From the NCBI GenBank assembly GCA_026994125.1, contig JALWRJ010000242.1, forward strand, positions 1-6,125: a DNA stretch of 6,125 nt, given 5' to 3'. The DNA is from Cyclobacteriaceae bacterium. GTDB taxonomy: Bacteria; Bacteroidota; Bacteroidia; Cytophagales; Cyclobacteriaceae. A program made the position numbers and the translations under genes. The notes under the pieces were generated by a model. That model was not told the origin of the DNA. It saw only the letters and a list, made by a program, of their open reading frames with translations, and ran no database searches. Shown one piece after another: positions 5,755 through 6,125 of the stretch (position 1 is the stretch's first letter; each line of letters starts with the position of its first letter).

Positions 5755-6125
5755 TTGCAAATTACATCTAAACTACCCCAGTCCACCACCAGCATATTTG
5801 CGGTAATGTCAAAAATGGCAAATGATGTGGGCGCTGTAAATTTATCACAAGGATTTCCCGATTTTCCGGTGGCCGAAGAACTGATAGATTTAGTTGCAGA
5901 GGGCATGCGAAAAGGGTTTAACCAATATGCCCCTATGCCGGGCTTACCCGAGTTGCGCGAGGCCATTGCATCCAAAATTGATAAACTTTATGCCACCCGG
6001 GTAAACCCTGATACCGAAATAACTATTACAGCGGGAGGCACCCAGGCGCTGTTTGCCGCCATTACAGCTTTAGTACACCCGGGCGATGAGGTAATTATGT
6101 TCGACCCGGCCTACGACTCTTACGA
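5755..6125 (+). CDS. Methionine aminotransferase-like PLP enzyme (YbdL type), 3' end outside the window
   Basis: This is a class I/II fold-type I aminotransferase. The closest family I recognise is E. coli YbdL, which transaminates methionine and some other amino acids with 2-oxo acids; kynurenine aminotransferases are close relatives. The 123 visible residues include SKLPQSTTSIF (5-15), NLSQGFPDFP (29-38), QYAPMPGLPELREAI (57-71), ITAGGTQALFAAI (91-103), a cofactor-phosphate-binding loop, and GDEVIMFDPAYDSY (110-123). The PLP-binding lysine lies beyond the window; about two thirds of a normal protein of some 380 residues is missing. The start is chosen as TTG 5755: the frame is closed by TAA at 5728, no ATG precedes 5806, and starting at 5806 would remove the conserved SKLPQ.TT.F segment. 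Ile codons at 5746 and 5749 are less likely starts. Confidence 0.88.
   Translation, partial: MQITSKLPQSTTSIFAVMSKMANDVGAVNLSQGFPDFPVAEELIDLVAEGMRKGFNQYAPMPGLPELREAIASKIDKLYATRVNPDTEITITAGGTQALFAAITALVHPGDEVIMFDPAYDSY

Noticed and set aside
5691..5975. 94-residue minus-strand frame at the right end
   Set aside because: It is antisense to the conserved N-terminal region of the aminotransferase.

Overview
The window looks like chromosomal DNA of a Bacteroidota bacterium. The evidence is the moderately AT-rich composition, two clean Bacteroidota-type -7 boxes (TAnnTTTG) 17-19 nt ahead of start codons, a PheS with a cysteine-rich insert of the kind I associate with this phylum, and a LETM1-related protein known mainly as a Bacteroidota hypothetical. 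I cannot name the genus from sequence alone.

Layout. Positions 1-1860 (+) are the end of a surface-polysaccharide locus. It holds the C-terminal part of a membrane sugar-1-phosphate transferase (WcaJ/EpsL type), overlapped by 11 bases by a WecA/TagO-like polyprenyl-phosphate glycosyl-1-phosphate transferase. Both families use undecaprenyl phosphate to start glycan chains. Positions 1910-3872 (+) are housekeeping genes: pheS with its own promoter, then a 3-hydroxyacyl-CoA dehydrogenase whose likely promoter carries a near-perfect 20-bp palindrome. Positions 3869-5122 (-) encode a TerB-like/LETM1-like protein that meets the dehydrogenase tail to tail, with the two stop codons overlapping. Positions 5123-5754 are a non-coding divergent region. 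From 5755 (+) a methionine-aminotransferase-like PLP enzyme begins at a TTG codon and runs off the window end.

The least ordinary part is in the divergent region: an exactly 300-bp element (5276-5575) with perfect 15-bp terminal inverted repeats and TA on both sides. It is packed with nested hairpins, including a G+C-rich stem-loop of about 140 nt and a perfect 16-bp A/T hairpin. It has no evident coding capacity and looks like a MITE or similar non-autonomous mobile repeat. I found no tRNA, rRNA, CRISPR array or intact transposase.
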